Assembly (NCBI GenBank): GCA_027382625.1
Contig: JAJKFJ010021997.1
Location: 1 to 64,000, forward strand
DNA from: Tetmemena sp. SeJ-2015
Taxonomy: Eukaryota > Ciliophora > Spirotrichea > Sporadotrichida > Oxytrichidae
Reading direction: 5' to 3'
Length of the DNA stretch: 64,000 nt
The notes below the pieces were generated by a model that saw only the letters and a list, made by a program, of their open reading frames with translations, ran no database searches and was not told the DNA's origin. The position numbers were made by a program, and so were the translations under genes. Shown one piece after another: positions 1-12,578 of the stretch. How positions within the stretch are numbered: the stretch's first letter is position 1; every line of letters starts with the position of its first letter.

Positions 1-3000
1 AACCAGCAAGTACCTTAAATGCAGCATTTTCATTTTCGCATGCGCTGTAGCACTTATCAACGAGTGCTAATTTTGTCGAAAATACGATTCAGGACCCGAA
101 TTACCCCGTGCAATGTAAGATATGCACGTGCGGATCAAACTCGGCGCAAAACAGCCCAAAGCTGAATTTGGACATGCTTGAAATTTGACATTTTTCGACC
201 AAAAAATCACCATCGAGATTTTCGATTAACCGCTCCAAATCGCATAATTAGTGTAGAACTAGACCTGAAAAATATCGTTTTCACCTGCTTCACTATTAAG
301 GTCAAAAAATGGGATCAACGAACAAGAAAATGGGATCAGCATTTTCAATTTTCGCATCGCTGTATCTCTGCAAGCACTTAATCACGAGGTGTTAATTTGT
401 CGATAAAGAGTCAGGACCCGAATTACCCGGTTGCAATGTAGAGATATGCACTGCGATCAACTCGGCGCGAAAACAGCCCAAAAGCTGAATTTGGACATGC
501 TTGAAATTTTCAATTTGACATTTTTCGACCAAAAAATCACCATCAGATTTTTCGAATTTAACCGCCTCCAAAACTCGATAGATTAGTGTTAACTTAGACC
601 TGAAAAAATATGGTTTCACTTGCTTCACTCGATTAAGGTCAAAAAATGGATTCATACGAGCAAGACTTAAATAGACAGCATTCATTTTCCATGCGCTGAT
701 CTCTGCAGCACTAACCCCCCCCATCAGCATGCTAATTTTGTCGAAATACGATTCAGGACCCGAATTACCCCGGTTGCGATGTAGAGATATGCACGCGGAT
801 TCAACTCGGCGCAAAACGACCCAAAACTGAATTTGGACATGCTTGAATTTTCAATTTTACATTTTCGACCAAAAATCACCATCGAGATTTCATTAACCGC
901 CTCAAACTCGATAATTATGTGTTAATAGACCTGAAAAAAATAGGTTTTCACCGCTTTCACTCGATTTAAGGTCAAAAAATGGATCAAACGAGCAAGTACC
1001 TTAAATGCAGCATTTTCAAATTTCGCATGCGCTGTATCCTGCAGGCACTTATCAGCTAGTGCTAATTTGTCGAAATACGATTCAGGGACCCGAATTACCC
1101 CGGGTTGCAGATGTAGAGATGATCCACGTGCGGGATCAACTCGGCGCAAAAAACGAGCCCAAGCTGAAATTTGAACATGCTTGAAATTTTCAATTTTGAC
1201 ATTTTTCGACCAAAAAATCACATCGCAGATTTTCGATTTAACCGCATCCAAATCATAGATTAGTGTTAACTAACCTAAAAAAATATGGTTCACCTGCTCA
1301 CTCGATTAAGTCAAAAATGGATCAACGAGCAAATACCTTAAAATGCAGCATTTTCAATTTCGCAGCGCTGTATCTCTCAGGCAATTATCAGCGGTGCTAA
1401 TTTGTCGAATAAGGATCAGGACCCCGAATTACCGGTTGCAGATGTAGAATGATGCACGTGCGATCAAACTCGGCGCCGAAACGAGCCAAAGCTAATGACA
1501 TGCTTGAAATTTGACATTTTTCGACCAAAAATCACCATCGATATTTTCGATTTAACCGCAAATCGATAGATTAGGTGTTAACTGACCTGAAAAATAGTGT
1601 TTTCATCTGCTTCTCGATTTAAGTCAAAAAATGGGATCAACGAGCAATACCTTAAATGCACCATTTTCAATTTTCGCATGCCTTATCTCTGCAGACTTAT
1701 CAAGGCGATTGCTAAATTGTCAGAATAGGATCAGACCCGAATTTACCCGGCTTGCAGATGTAGATATGATGCACGTGCGGATCAACTCGGCGCGAAACGA
1801 GCCCAAGCTGAATTTGGACATGTGAAATTTTCAATTTGACATTTTTTCGACCAAAAAACACCATCGAGATTTCGATTTAACCGCTCCAAAATCGATATTA
1901 GTGTTAACTAACTGAAAAAAATATTTTCAACACTTGCCTTCACTCGATAATGTCAAAAAATGGATCAACGAGCAAGTACCTTAAATGCAGCATCTTCAAT
2001 TTTCGCATGCGCTGTATCTCTGCAGCACTATCAGCGAGTGCTTTTTGTCGAATACATTAAGGGACCTCCATTACCCCGGTTGCAGATGTAGAGATGATGC
2101 ACTTGCGGGATCAGCTCGCGCGAAAACGAGCCCAAAGCTGAATTGGACATGCTTGAAATTTCAATTTTGACATTTTTCGACCAAAAATCACCAACCATTC
2201 GAATTTTCGATTTAACCGCTCCAAATCGATAGATTATGTTAACTAGACTGAAAATATGTTTCACCTGCTTCACCGATTAAGTCAAAAATGACAACGAGCA
2301 ATACTTAAATGCACATTTTCAATTTCGCATCGCTGTATCCTGCAGCACTTAATCAGCAGTGCTAATTTGTCGATAATTACATTCGACCCCGAATTACCCC
2401 GGTTGCAGATGAGATTATGCACGTGCGGGATCAACTCGGCGCGAAAACGGAGCCCAAAGCTGAAATTTGGACATGCTTGAAATTTCAATTTTACATTTTT
2501 CGACCAAAAATCACATCGAGATTCGATTTAACGCTCCAAATCGATAGATTAGTGTTAACTAGACCTGAAAATATGGTTTCGATCTCTTCACTCGATTAAG
2601 GTCAAAAAAGGGGGATCAACGAGCAGTACCTTAAATCCAGCATTTTCAATTTTCGCAGGCACTTGCAGGCACTTATCAGCGAGTCTAATTTTGTCGAAAT
2701 ACGATTCAGGACCCCGAATTACCCCGGTTGCAGATGTAGAGAAGATGCACGGCGGGATCACTCGCCGAAAACGAGCCCAAAAGCTGAATTTGGGACATGC
2801 TTGAAATGTTCAATTTTGACATTTTCGACCAAAAATCACCATCGAATTTTCGATTTAACCGCTCCAAAACGATAGATTAGGTGTTAACTAGACCTGAAAA
2901 ATATGTTTTTCACCTGCTTCACCGATTAAGTTCAAAAAATGGGATCAACAGCAATACCTTAAATGCAGCATTTTCAATTTCGCATGCGCTGTATCTGGAG

Positions 3001-4500
3001 GCACTTATCAGCGAGTGCTAATTTTTTTTATTTTTTTTTTTATTTTTTTTTTGTGGTTTGTCAAAACATTTCAGACCCCGAATTTTCCGATCTAGAGATG
3101 ATGCACGTGCGGGACCAACTCGGCGCGAAAACGAGCCAAAGCGAATTTGGACATGCTTGAAATTTTCAATTTTGACATTTTTCGACCAAAAAATCACCAT
3201 CGAGATTTTTCGATTTAATCGCTCCAAATCGATAATTAGTGTTAACTAGACCTGAAACATATATATGGTTCTCACCTGCTTCACTCGATTAAGGTCAAAA
3301 AAATGGATTCAAACGACCATACCTTAAATGCAGCATTTTCAATTTCGCATGCGCTGTATCTCTGCAGCACTCATCAGGTGCTATATTTGTCGAAATACGA
3401 TTCAGGGACCCCGAATTACCCCGTTTTGCAGATGCAGAGATCATGCACGTGCGGAATCAAACTCGCGCGAAAACGACCCAAAAGCTAGAATTGACATGCT
3501 TAAATTTTCAATTTTGACATTTTTCGACCAAAAAATCACCATCGGATTTTCATTTAAACCTCCAAATCGATAGATTAGGTTTAACTAGACCTGAAAAATA
3601 TGGTTTCACCTGCTTCACTCGATAAGTCAAAAAAATTCAACGAGCAGTACCTTAAATGCAGCACTTTCAATTTCGCATCGCTATCTCTGCACACTTATCA
3701 GCGATGCTAATTTCGAAATACGATCAGGACCGACATTACCCGGTCAATGTAGAGATGATGGCACGGCGATCAACTCGGCGCGAAAACGAGCCAAAGCTGA
3801 ATTTGGACATGCTTAAATTTTCAATTTTGTTTTTTCAACCAAAAATCACCATCGAGATTTTCGATTTAACCGCCCAAATCAAGATTAGGTGTTAAATAGA
3901 CCTGAAAAAATATGTTCACTCTTCAACTCGATGAAGTCAAAAAAATGGTATCAACGACAAGTACCTAAATGCCAGCAATTTTCAATTTCGCATTGTCGCT
4001 GTCTCTGCAGGCACTTATCACAGTCCTTAATTTTTCAAAAATACATTCAGGACCCCGAATACCCGGCGTGCAGAATTTTAGAGATTATGCACTGCGGGGA
4101 TCAAACTGGCGCAAAACGGCCAAAGCTGAATGACATGCTTAAAAATTTTCAATTTTGACATTTTTCGACCAAAATCACCATCGAAATTTTCGATTCAACC
4201 TCAAATCGATAAATTAGGTGTTAACTAGACCTGAAAAATATGGTTTCCATCTGCTTCACTCGATTTAGCTCAAAAATGGGATCAACGAGCAAAGTACCTT
4301 AAATCTGCTTTTCAATTTTCGCTGCGCTGCTATTCTGCAGGCATTTATCAATCGCTGCGAGTTGCTAATTTTGTCGAAATTACGATTCAGGGACCCCGAA
4401 TTATCCCCCCGGTTGCAGATGTAGAATGAGATGCACCGTCAGCGGGATCAACTGTCGCACGAAAAGAACCGAGCACCAAACGAATTTGGACCTACCACAA
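1..4500 (+). repeat. Satellite array, forward orientation
   Basis: About 14 head-to-tail copies of one monomer. The landmark ccttaaatgcagcattttc or a decayed form recurs near 12, 330, 668, 1002, 1334, 1650, 1980, 2305, 2630, 2957, 3321, 3650, 3963 and 4298, a period near 330 bp. Other landmarks in each copy are cccgaattacccc, gatgcacgtgcgggatcaac, tttttcgaccaaaaa and cgatttaaccgctccaaatc. Copies differ mostly by missing single bases in short runs, which suggests either real decay or a poorly polished consensus. The copy near 3025 carries a T-rich insertion. Short open frames here are not genes: they shift between copies. Germline satellites of a few hundred bp are known in hypotrich micronuclei; identity with a named family is not claimed. 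Confidence 0.93.
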
Positions 4501-5940
4501 ATTTCGAATTTTGACATCCTTTCTTCTGAAGCCCAAAAATCCTCGACCTTACCGAATTTTCCGGGTCTGGGCGAGGTTTATGGAATCCCTCCGACAAGTT
4601 AGCCCATTCCCTGACAGATTATGTAAGTTACTCCTTGGATAAAGCCACCCCGGGGTATCGGGTGGAATCCCACTAGAATCGCTATTTTCGAATGCGAGAG
4701 AAATTTTCTAGCACTATCTCTGGACTCTCACAACAAATCGATTGTACCAAGGTTCAAAAATATGGGATCAAGCGAGCAATGTAGCACCAAGATAGAGCGC
4801 ATCGCGCAAAATTGATAAAATGACTATGCATGTCTTCAATGTTTCGCGATGCATTGCGCTAAGTATTACTCTGTCTGGCCACTTATCAGCGGATGTGCTA
4901 ATTTCTTGTCGAATATGCATCGACTCCTACATTGTGTGATCCTTGACCTTGAATCGTTACCGCCGGCTGTAGATCAGGACCAAGATTGAGATATGAATGA
5001 CCGCAAAATATTCGTGTCTGGGGATCATACTCGAGGTCACGAATAAACTGAAGCACACACAATGCATAGTCAATTATGTGCGACTTTGCGAGCGGTATAT
5101 AACCATCACAGATATAATCTCTTCGAAATTTTGAGCATGATTTTTCGCTCTCAAATCAACGTACACCAACCGAGATTTTTGTCAAATTTAACCGCATCCA
5201 ATAATGATAGTGAAAATTGTGGGATATGGTTTCCATAATATGCAGGCTGTTTTATGAGACCGGCTGCAAATATATTAAATTGGTTTCTGAGTCTGCCGAG
5301 TTCTGTCAACTTCCGATTTTAGCAACAATGGCAATCGACAACGAGGTCACATACGTAACCTCTTATAATCGTACATCTGCAACCGGGGCATTTTATACTA
5401 TTTTAGCGCATGGGCGTTCTATCTCCTGCTAGCACAATTACACGCGAGTGCTTAAATTTTCGACAAAATTTAGCACTCGCCTGTATTATGATCGAAAGTA
5501 CCGATCAGGACCTGCCAGAATTACGACCGGCTTGCTAGAGATAGTGACGAGAGTGATGCACAGTGACGGGATCTATACGTCCGGCACGGAAAACACGAGC
5601 CAAAGTTCGTGAAAAAATTGCAGCATTTATAGGTATGTTGCTCGTTGATCCAACTTTTTGAGCTCTTAAATCGGTGACGCAGGATGACAACCATAAAATT
5701 TTCAGTCTATGATTATAATTTACTGAACATTTCTAAATTCTCATCTGAGACCCATAAAAATCACCACCGTGAGATTTTGTCGATTTAGAGCCGCTCCTTA
5801 GAATCGATAGAAAATTAGGTTGTTGGTAACTAGAACCATTGAAAAATATGTGCTTTTTCATCGCAATGTGGGTTTCGATTTACTGTAGAAAAAATCGTTG
5901 ACACAATGTACAAAATTCCTTGAATTAAGGGGTCCTCAAA
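4500..5940 (+). repeat. Highly degenerate satellite stretch
   Basis: Scattered satellite landmarks remain (gcacttatcagcg, ttttttgtcgaa-like, accgcatccaat, aactagaacc) but they are interrupted by unrelated bases and spacing is lost. One ORF of 71 residues at 5217-5432 matches nothing I know and has no neighbour or start context, so I do not call it a gene. The stretch sits between the forward and the inverted arrays and contains the orientation switch. No other gene is visible. Confidence 0.7.
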
Positions 5941-8350
5941 CATTCAGCTTTGGGCAAATTCGGGTTTACGTGCGAGTTGATCACCACACGTAGCTCATCT
6001 CACATCTGCAAGCCGGCGGCTAAATTCGGGGTTCCCCGAATCGTATTTCGACAAAATTACACTCGGCTGATAAGTGCCTGCAAGATACAAGCGCATGCGA
6101 AAATTGAAACTGCAGCATTTAAGGTACTTTGCTCGTTGAATCATTTTTTGACCTTAAATCGAGTGAAGCAGATGAAACCATATTTTTCAGGTCTAGTAAC
6201 ACCTACTCTATCGAATTTGGGAGCGGTTTATCGAAATCTTCGGTGTGAATTTTGTCGAAAAAAATGTTAAAATTGAAAATTTGTGTAGGTCCAAATTCCA
6301 GGCCTTTTGTGGCGACTCGTTTTTCGTGCCGAGTTGATCCCTCTATCTGTTTTTTCCAACAAAGTGCATCATCTCTACCTCCGACCGGGGGTTAATTCGG
6401 GGTCCCTGCAATCGATATTTCGAAACAAAATTAGACTCGCTGAATAAGTGCCTGCAGACGAGACTGCAGCTAAGCTGCTCGAATCTGACTAGTGAAAAAT
6501 TGCAGCTATTTACAGTGACAGAGTGGCCTTCGAGTATGATTTTCCCTTGTTTGGAAAAGGCATCACGAATCGAGTAAAGCAGATGTAAACATAATTTTTT
6601 CAGGTACCAGTACCGCTAATCTATCGATTTGGAGCGGGTTTAAATTGAAAATCTCGGTGGTGATTTTTGGTCGAAAAAATGTCAAAAATTGAAAATTTGT
6701 GGTAGGTCCAAATTCAGCTTTGGGGTCGTTTCGTGCCGAATTGATCCCGCACGTGCATCATCTCTACATCGGCAACCCGGGGTAATTCGGGGTCCCCGAG
6801 ATGATTAAATTGACAAAATTAGCACTCGCTGACAAGTGCCTGCAAAGATATAAGAAGCGCAATTACGAAAAATTGAAACTGCAGCATTTAAGGTACTTGC
6901 TCGTTGACCCAATTTTTTGACCTTAATCGAGTGAAGCAGATGACAACTATTTTTTTTCAGGTCTAGTAACACCTAACTTAGTTCGATGTGGACGGTATGA
7001 AAATGTCTGATAAAGAATCTCGGGAGAGATGGTTGATTTTTGGTCGAGCAAAAAATGTCAGAGAATGGAAGAACGGTTGATGTGAGTAGTCAAATTCAAG
7101 TCTTCTGAGCTCGTTTCTTCCGCGGTGAGAGAGAGCTCGGATCCAGCGCCAACAGTGCATCAATCTCTGACTCGAATAATCTAGCAACTGGGTTATTCGT
7201 GGTCCTGAAATCGGTTGATTTCTGACGCAAAGAAATTCAGTACCGCGACCTAAATGCCTAGCAAGACAATATAGAGTCTGTCATTGCGAAAATTGAGAAA
7301 TAATTGCAGCATTTGTGTACTGCTCTCGTTGAATCATTTTTCTTTGAGCTATAATCTGAGTGAAGCAGATGATAACCATATTTTTCTCAAGTCTAAGTTA
7401 AACCTAATCTATCTATTATGAAGCCCGTTGATATGAAATTCTCGATGGTGATTTTTTGTAGAAAAATGTGAAAAATTCAGAAATACCATTGAAGGTCCAA
7501 ATCAGCTTTGGGCTCGTTTTCGTCCCGAGTTGATCCCGCACGTATCCTTCTACATTCTGCAAACCGGGTAATTCGGGGTCCCTGAATGTATTCGAGAAAA
7601 ATTAAAGAGCTCAGCTGATAAGATGCCTGTCAGAGTATAGAGTCGCATGCGAAAATTGAAATGCAGCATTTTAAGGTCTTGCTTCGTTAGATGACTCCAT
7701 TTTTTTGACCTATAATCCGAAGCTGAAGCAGATGAAAACCACTATTTTTCAGGTCTAGTTATACACCTAATCTATCGATTTGGAGCCGGTTAATGGAAAA
7801 TCCGGGTCGATTTTGTGGTCGAATAAAATCGTCAAACATTCAACCAATACTTGAAAGGTCCAAATTCAGCTTTGGCTCGTTTCGTGCGGAGTTGACCCGC
7901 ACTTAGCATCATTCACGTACATCTACAAGTCGGGGTAATCTCGGGAGGTCGCCTGAATGTGCGTATTTTCGACAAAATTAGCATCATACGCTCGATAAAT
8001 GAACCTGCTAAAACTCGATGTTAGAGCGCAGTGTTTCGAAAATCTGAACGAACTGCACACTTTTTTTAAGGTCACTTTGTCTCGCCAAATGCACCATAAC
8101 TATTGTCTTTCTACTTTGAACCGCTTAAATCGAGTGAAGCAAGATATAAAATCCATATTTTAATGGTCACAAAGGATCTAAATGGTATCAACAAACCTTA
8201 AGAGTCTATCGATCATGTGGAGTCAGGATTGACACGAAATTTTACATCATGTGGCTTGAGCTATTTTTTTTGCAATGTTTTCGCGAAATGCACAGACATG
8301 TTTCAAAACTTGAAAATTTTCGGTAGGCCTTCCAAAATTCAGCTTTGGCT
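5940..8350 (-). repeat. Satellite array, inverted orientation
   Basis: The same monomer in reverse complement. The landmark gcagcatttaaggtact recurs near 6111, 6497, 6884, 7306, 7662 and 8052, a spacing of about 385 bp, clearly longer than in the forward array. Reverse forms of the other landmarks are present: tcggggtaattcgggg, ttttggtcgaaaaaatgtc, ggagcggttta and tttcaggtctagt. The longer period comes from extra bases spread through the copies rather than one insertion. No gene is visible. Confidence 0.9.
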
Positions 8351-9393
8351 CGTTTTTCGTGCGAATAAAATAAAATATATCTCTGGGAGCAGAGACACTT
8401 ATCAGCGAGTGACTAATTTTTGTCGAATGAAAAGAGTTAGAAAAATAAAAATAAAAAAAAAAACGAATAATCGAACGGGAGGGAGACTGAATGTATTAGA
8501 GTCAGGGATAGATTCTGAGAAGGATCCCGAATTACCCCGGATTTGCAGAATGTGAAGATGATGAAGCGACGTGCGGGATCAACCTCGGACGAAAGCTAGC
8601 GAAGACGAAGACAATCAACCACACACACGGCTCCAAAGCTGATTTGGACCTAACCACAAATTTCAATTTTGACAATTTTTTTCGACAAAAAATCACCACC
8701 GAGATTTTCTACGATTTAACCGCTCCAATCGATAGATTAGGTGTTAACTAGACTAAAATATGTTTTCATACTGCTTTCATTCGATTAAGGTCTAAAATGC
8801 AAAGGATCAAACGAGCAAGTACCATTTAAATGCTGCAATTTTCAATTTTCGATCATGCCCTCATTCTACATCTCTGCAGAGACACATTAATAGCGATGCA
8901 AATTTTGTCGAAATACCGTAACGGGGAGAGGAGAGAATGTCAGGGACCACGCCCGAATTTAACCCCACCGGATTGCAGATGTGAAGATCATAGCACAGTC
9001 GGGATTCAGTTCGGCGCGAAAACGAAGCCTTCATAAAGCTGAATTTGACTTTCAAGGATTTTTGGAATTTTTCAACATTTTTTTACAAAAATCACCATCG
9101 AATTCGATTCAAACCGCTTTCCAAAATCGATAGAATTAGGTGTTCACTAAGACTTGAAAAAATATGGTTTTCCATCTGCTCAACTTCGATTAGCCTCAAA
9201 AAATGGGTATCAAACGAGCAAGTACCTTACCCCTTAATCTGGCATTTTTCAATTTTACGCATGCGCTCCATGTAGGATGCGCCTTATTATATCATCCCCA
9301 GATCTGCAAGGCGATTATACAGCGAGTGCTAATTTCTGTCCCGAAATACAGGATTCAGGGACCCCGAATTACCCCGGATTGCAGATGTAGAGA
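8350..9393 (+). repeat. Satellite, forward again, up to the MT-A70 gene
   Basis: Two to three decayed forward monomers, with landmarks near 8820 and 9220 and the gcagatgtagagatcatgcac block at 9381-9401. A run of A-rich sequence (about 8437-8475) interrupts the first copy. The repeat stops abruptly at about 9400, where the sequence becomes the last exon of the MT-A70 gene; the TGA stop of that gene lies inside the satellite-derived block. Confidence 0.85.
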
Positions 9394-10756
9394 TCATGCA
9401 CATAACTTTAGGCCAACAGTGACCCATCCTGGCTTTAAATTATTCTTCCTGCCAAATAATTCAATAAAAGACCCACTTGGAAGTAGCTTTTCAATCATTG
9501 CTTTTATTTATTCTGGTTTCTCAGAGTTTTGTCCAACTTTAGCCACAAGAATATCTTTGACCTTAAATGTTGCAGTTCCAGGGGGGACACTTCCTTTCAA
9601 TCCTACAATGCATGATTCTTTAGAATGTCTTAGGTGGTATCCTTGCCCATTTTTAGTGTAAGCTATTTTCCCCTTCTTGACCCAAGTAATACTATCAACT
9701 ATCCTAATTAAAAATATGAAAAGAAAGCTAGATAAACTTACCTGTATCCCTTGTAAAGCATGAATGCTATTGCATCTGTAAATTTTGAAGCTATTTGCCA
9801 CATAAATAGGTAGCCCTCTTCTTGTAAGTCCTCTATTGGCAGGCTAAAAAGTCTAGATATAGGCTAAGTTTAGTAGGTTATAAATCTTTTTCCATTTTTC
9901 ATGACGAAGTTCAAAGGCCAAGGATAATCCATCATCACAGCAGAGAATTTACCTTTCCTATATCTTTTTTGTAAAGAAGAAATGAATCTTAGGAGTCCAG
10001 GGGTCCAGACATCTGCTTTGATACCAACTTTCGGGAATTTTTAACTAGCTTCGTTATTAAGTTCTAAATTATTTTCGTGCTCTCTCTATAGAGTAGCCAG
10101 TGCAGAATATTTATTATTTGCATCACTTGATGTGTCTGGAATTGTGCTGTATACTGATTTGCATTTATTGTTAAATTATTGCGAATTTCTGTTTCATACT
10201 ATTTGTGCTATTCTTCAACTAAATTCTTAAAAAGTTTGTTGTACTTCTGTAAAGTAATCATTAAAGCTTGCTGTGATATTTCAATTAAGTCAAAGGTTAA
10301 TGACTTAGCTAGAGTAAAATTATCCTTATTTTCACTTTATATTTTGAGTATCTCAGCTTTTATGCTATCTTCTGAAAATCCTATTTCTCGTGCATACTTT
10401 TGTCTATTAACATTAAGAGTCTTGAGCTACTTTTTTGTACTAATTGACTTGTTGCAGTATTTTAAAACTAAGCTCCTTATGCTTTCTGTTCTGAGTACTA
10501 CAGTTGATGTTTTTAGTAATGCATTAATAACTTGCCTTTACTCTTATATTTATATTTTGAGCTCTGCCTCCTGATTCCTCAATTCTCTAATAATTGAATC
10601 TTTTTCATCTTTATTGTTTGAATTTCTTGTGTATTACTAGTCTTCATATTAGTCACTTGCTCTTACTCCATAATTTCTCTTTAAACTAATTCTTTCAATT
10701 GAAAAAGGACTAATTGCTATATCCGTGCTCTAAGCAATTAATAGCTATTCCTCCAT
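9394..10756 (-). CDS. MT-A70 family N6-adenine methyltransferase
   Basis: The C-terminal half is a clear MT-A70 domain. It has the catalytic motif DYPW (DPPW in most members) followed by the family pattern LFMW, a TWVKKGK block, RHSKESCIVGLKG and the terminal ELFGRKNNLKPGW. These enzymes transfer a methyl group from SAM to adenine N6 in RNA or, in ciliates (MTA1/AMT type), in DNA. The N-terminal ~290 residues are helical and Gln/Asn-rich. The start at 10756 (MEEQLLIA) is the first ATG of the open frame. A GT-AG intron lies at 9704-9741 (38 bp). The frame shifts by one base near 10110-10120 between ...AQFQT and SSDANN..., probably an indel error. The stop lies inside satellite sequence, so the true C-terminus (GWVTVGLKL...) may be cut or altered. 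I cannot tell whether it acts on DNA or RNA. Confidence 0.85.
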
Positions 10757-11844
10757 TTTAACTTATTTCTAAAGTCTGCTTAAATCCCTAGGAGTGTCCT
10801 CTATTTTTCCACCTTTGATGTAGTCTATCTATTCACGAGGCTTTGAAATGCCTAGCTACTTTAAATGCTCTATAATGTTTGGATGAGCAGCTCTGAAATG
10901 ACTTTAAAAATCCTTAGAGCTCCATTCGATTCTTCTTTCATTTGATTGCTTGCAGTAGAGACATACTCTGACATAATGAACTCTTTCTCTAGTCAGTGCT
11001 TTGTCTCTGCATTTTTTGTCCCTTCTATTAAGTTATTCCATCATGTTTCTTCAATTTATTTTAATATCTATAATAAAATTATGAGAAGTCTGTTCTAAAA
11101 ACATTTAAACATTGTTAAATTAGACAGAAAGAATAATGAATATTTGTATGTCTAATTTTATAAATTTGCAAAAATATAGAAGTTTTCAAACTTTGCAAAA
11201 AAATGATCTCTTACAAATAAAAACTATTTCCATTTCTTATCTTTTAATTATTTTTGCTGTGATAAATTATTCATGAGCGAAGGAATATTTAAACTAAAAC
11301 AAAGCTGTCCTTTTAAAGCTTTATATTAAAATTTTTGAAATGGTTCTTAAATAAGAAAATTAAAATGTCAAATTAATGTTAAATAATTTTCTCAAAGGAC
11401 TTAATTAAATAAAATAAAGCTAATAGAAACCTGTCTATTAGGAAGGAAGCTCAATATTACTTTTTGATTTCCCCTTAATTCATAATCTCTAGTCGTTCAA
11501 ATTTAATATAAATTATCCTTAATTATCAAGAAAATATTTTAAAGTTTGGCTTCGTTAACTTTTTAAGAAATCCAATTTAATAAGAAATTCATAAATTTCT
11601 AAACGAACTGTTTTAGATAAATGAACTTGAGATAAGTAGTTTAGAATTGAAATTTAATTTGTATACGCTATGGAAGCTCAAGCTGCTAAAATTTATTTAT
11701 ATCAAATTATTTTCAGCTGAAATGATTATGTGGCTTTTAAAATGTTTGAAAATGAAGGAGTAGATATTCGAATAGATTTAAGAAAGCTATTATTGTAGTC
11801 AAGCTTTCTTATGTTTAATGAATTTATATTAATTAATTTAAAAT
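10757..11844. other. AT-rich intergenic stretch, no clear gene
   Basis: Very AT-rich. The only hint of coding is a short plus-strand frame from the ATG near 11672 (MEAQAAKIYLY..., continuing past a TGA with NDYVAFKMFENEGVDIRI), which is too short and broken to call. Nothing else is recognisable. Confidence 0.5.
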
Positions 11845-11876
11845 GGCGGAAAATCCGCCATGGCGGAAAATCCGCC
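11845..11876. repeat. Double hairpin palindrome, left copy
   Basis: Two copies of ggcggaaaatccgcc joined by at. Each 15-mer is a hairpin with stem ggcgga/tccgcc, so the whole is a palindrome. It is GC-rich within an extremely AT-rich context and has a near-identical partner at 12094-12125, making an inverted-repeat-bounded segment of about 281 bp. This could be the two ends of a MITE-like element, or a pair of cruciform sites. Confidence 0.85.
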
Positions 11877-12093
11877 TTTTTATTTTATCTTATTTAATGG
11901 TGTCTAATAATAATCGAAAAATATTATAGTTTCACAATATTATAAATGTTTTGTCAAAATTAAATATCTAAAAATCTTGCTTTCTCCTCTATATTTATCG
12001 AGGAGACCACTTTTTATTATAAACCAATTTGTATTTAAGTTCAGCAGATTAATTCAATTCGCATTTTGATTTTAGATTAATGCAAATATAAAT

Positions 12094-12125
12094 GGCGGAT
12101 TATCCGCCATGGCGGATTTTCCGCC
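12094..12125. repeat. Double hairpin palindrome, right copy
   Basis: ggcggattatccgcc and ggcggattttccgcc joined by at. Its reverse complement matches the left copy at 11845-11876 with one or two differences, including the flanking aaaat. No coding potential was seen between the two copies; the 217 bp between them are AT-rich. Confidence 0.85.
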
Positions 12126-12578
12126 ATTTTATTAATAAACATACTTATTCTAGGGAGAATTTATTTATAACATCTTAAGAGGTTTTTACCTATATGTTTT
12201 ACCATCCTAATACACTTGGCAATTTTAGAGACAGTTTTATTTTTTGAGGAAACTAATATAGATTTGATTATTTTATAGATTAGTATAGGCAATCATTGTA
12301 AGAAACGTTTATTAACTAGTCTTTTTATAAACTAATGGTAGAAGCTTTCCTTATTAAAAATTTTTCATTGAATTATCGGAAAAAAAGTTATTATTTGAAG
12401 AAGAATTATAAAAATATCCCTTCCAAATACTCAATTTATCATAAATGACTTATTTTTTATTAAAGCTTGTCCAAATAAGATAGTTACTTCGAGATCTATA
12501 AGCTTGCAAAATGAGTATAGCATGAGTATAAATAAATTTCTGGCTTTTGCAGTTCTTTTTTATCATGAAATTATGATC

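Noticed and set aside
1..4500. CRISPR-like array
   Set aside because: Monomers are contiguous ~330 bp repeats with no unique spacers, in a eukaryotic genome.
1..9400. Numerous 60-150 residue ORFs on both strands
   Set aside because: They are frames through satellite monomers; the same peptide fragments recur with shifts and there is no start context or conservation.
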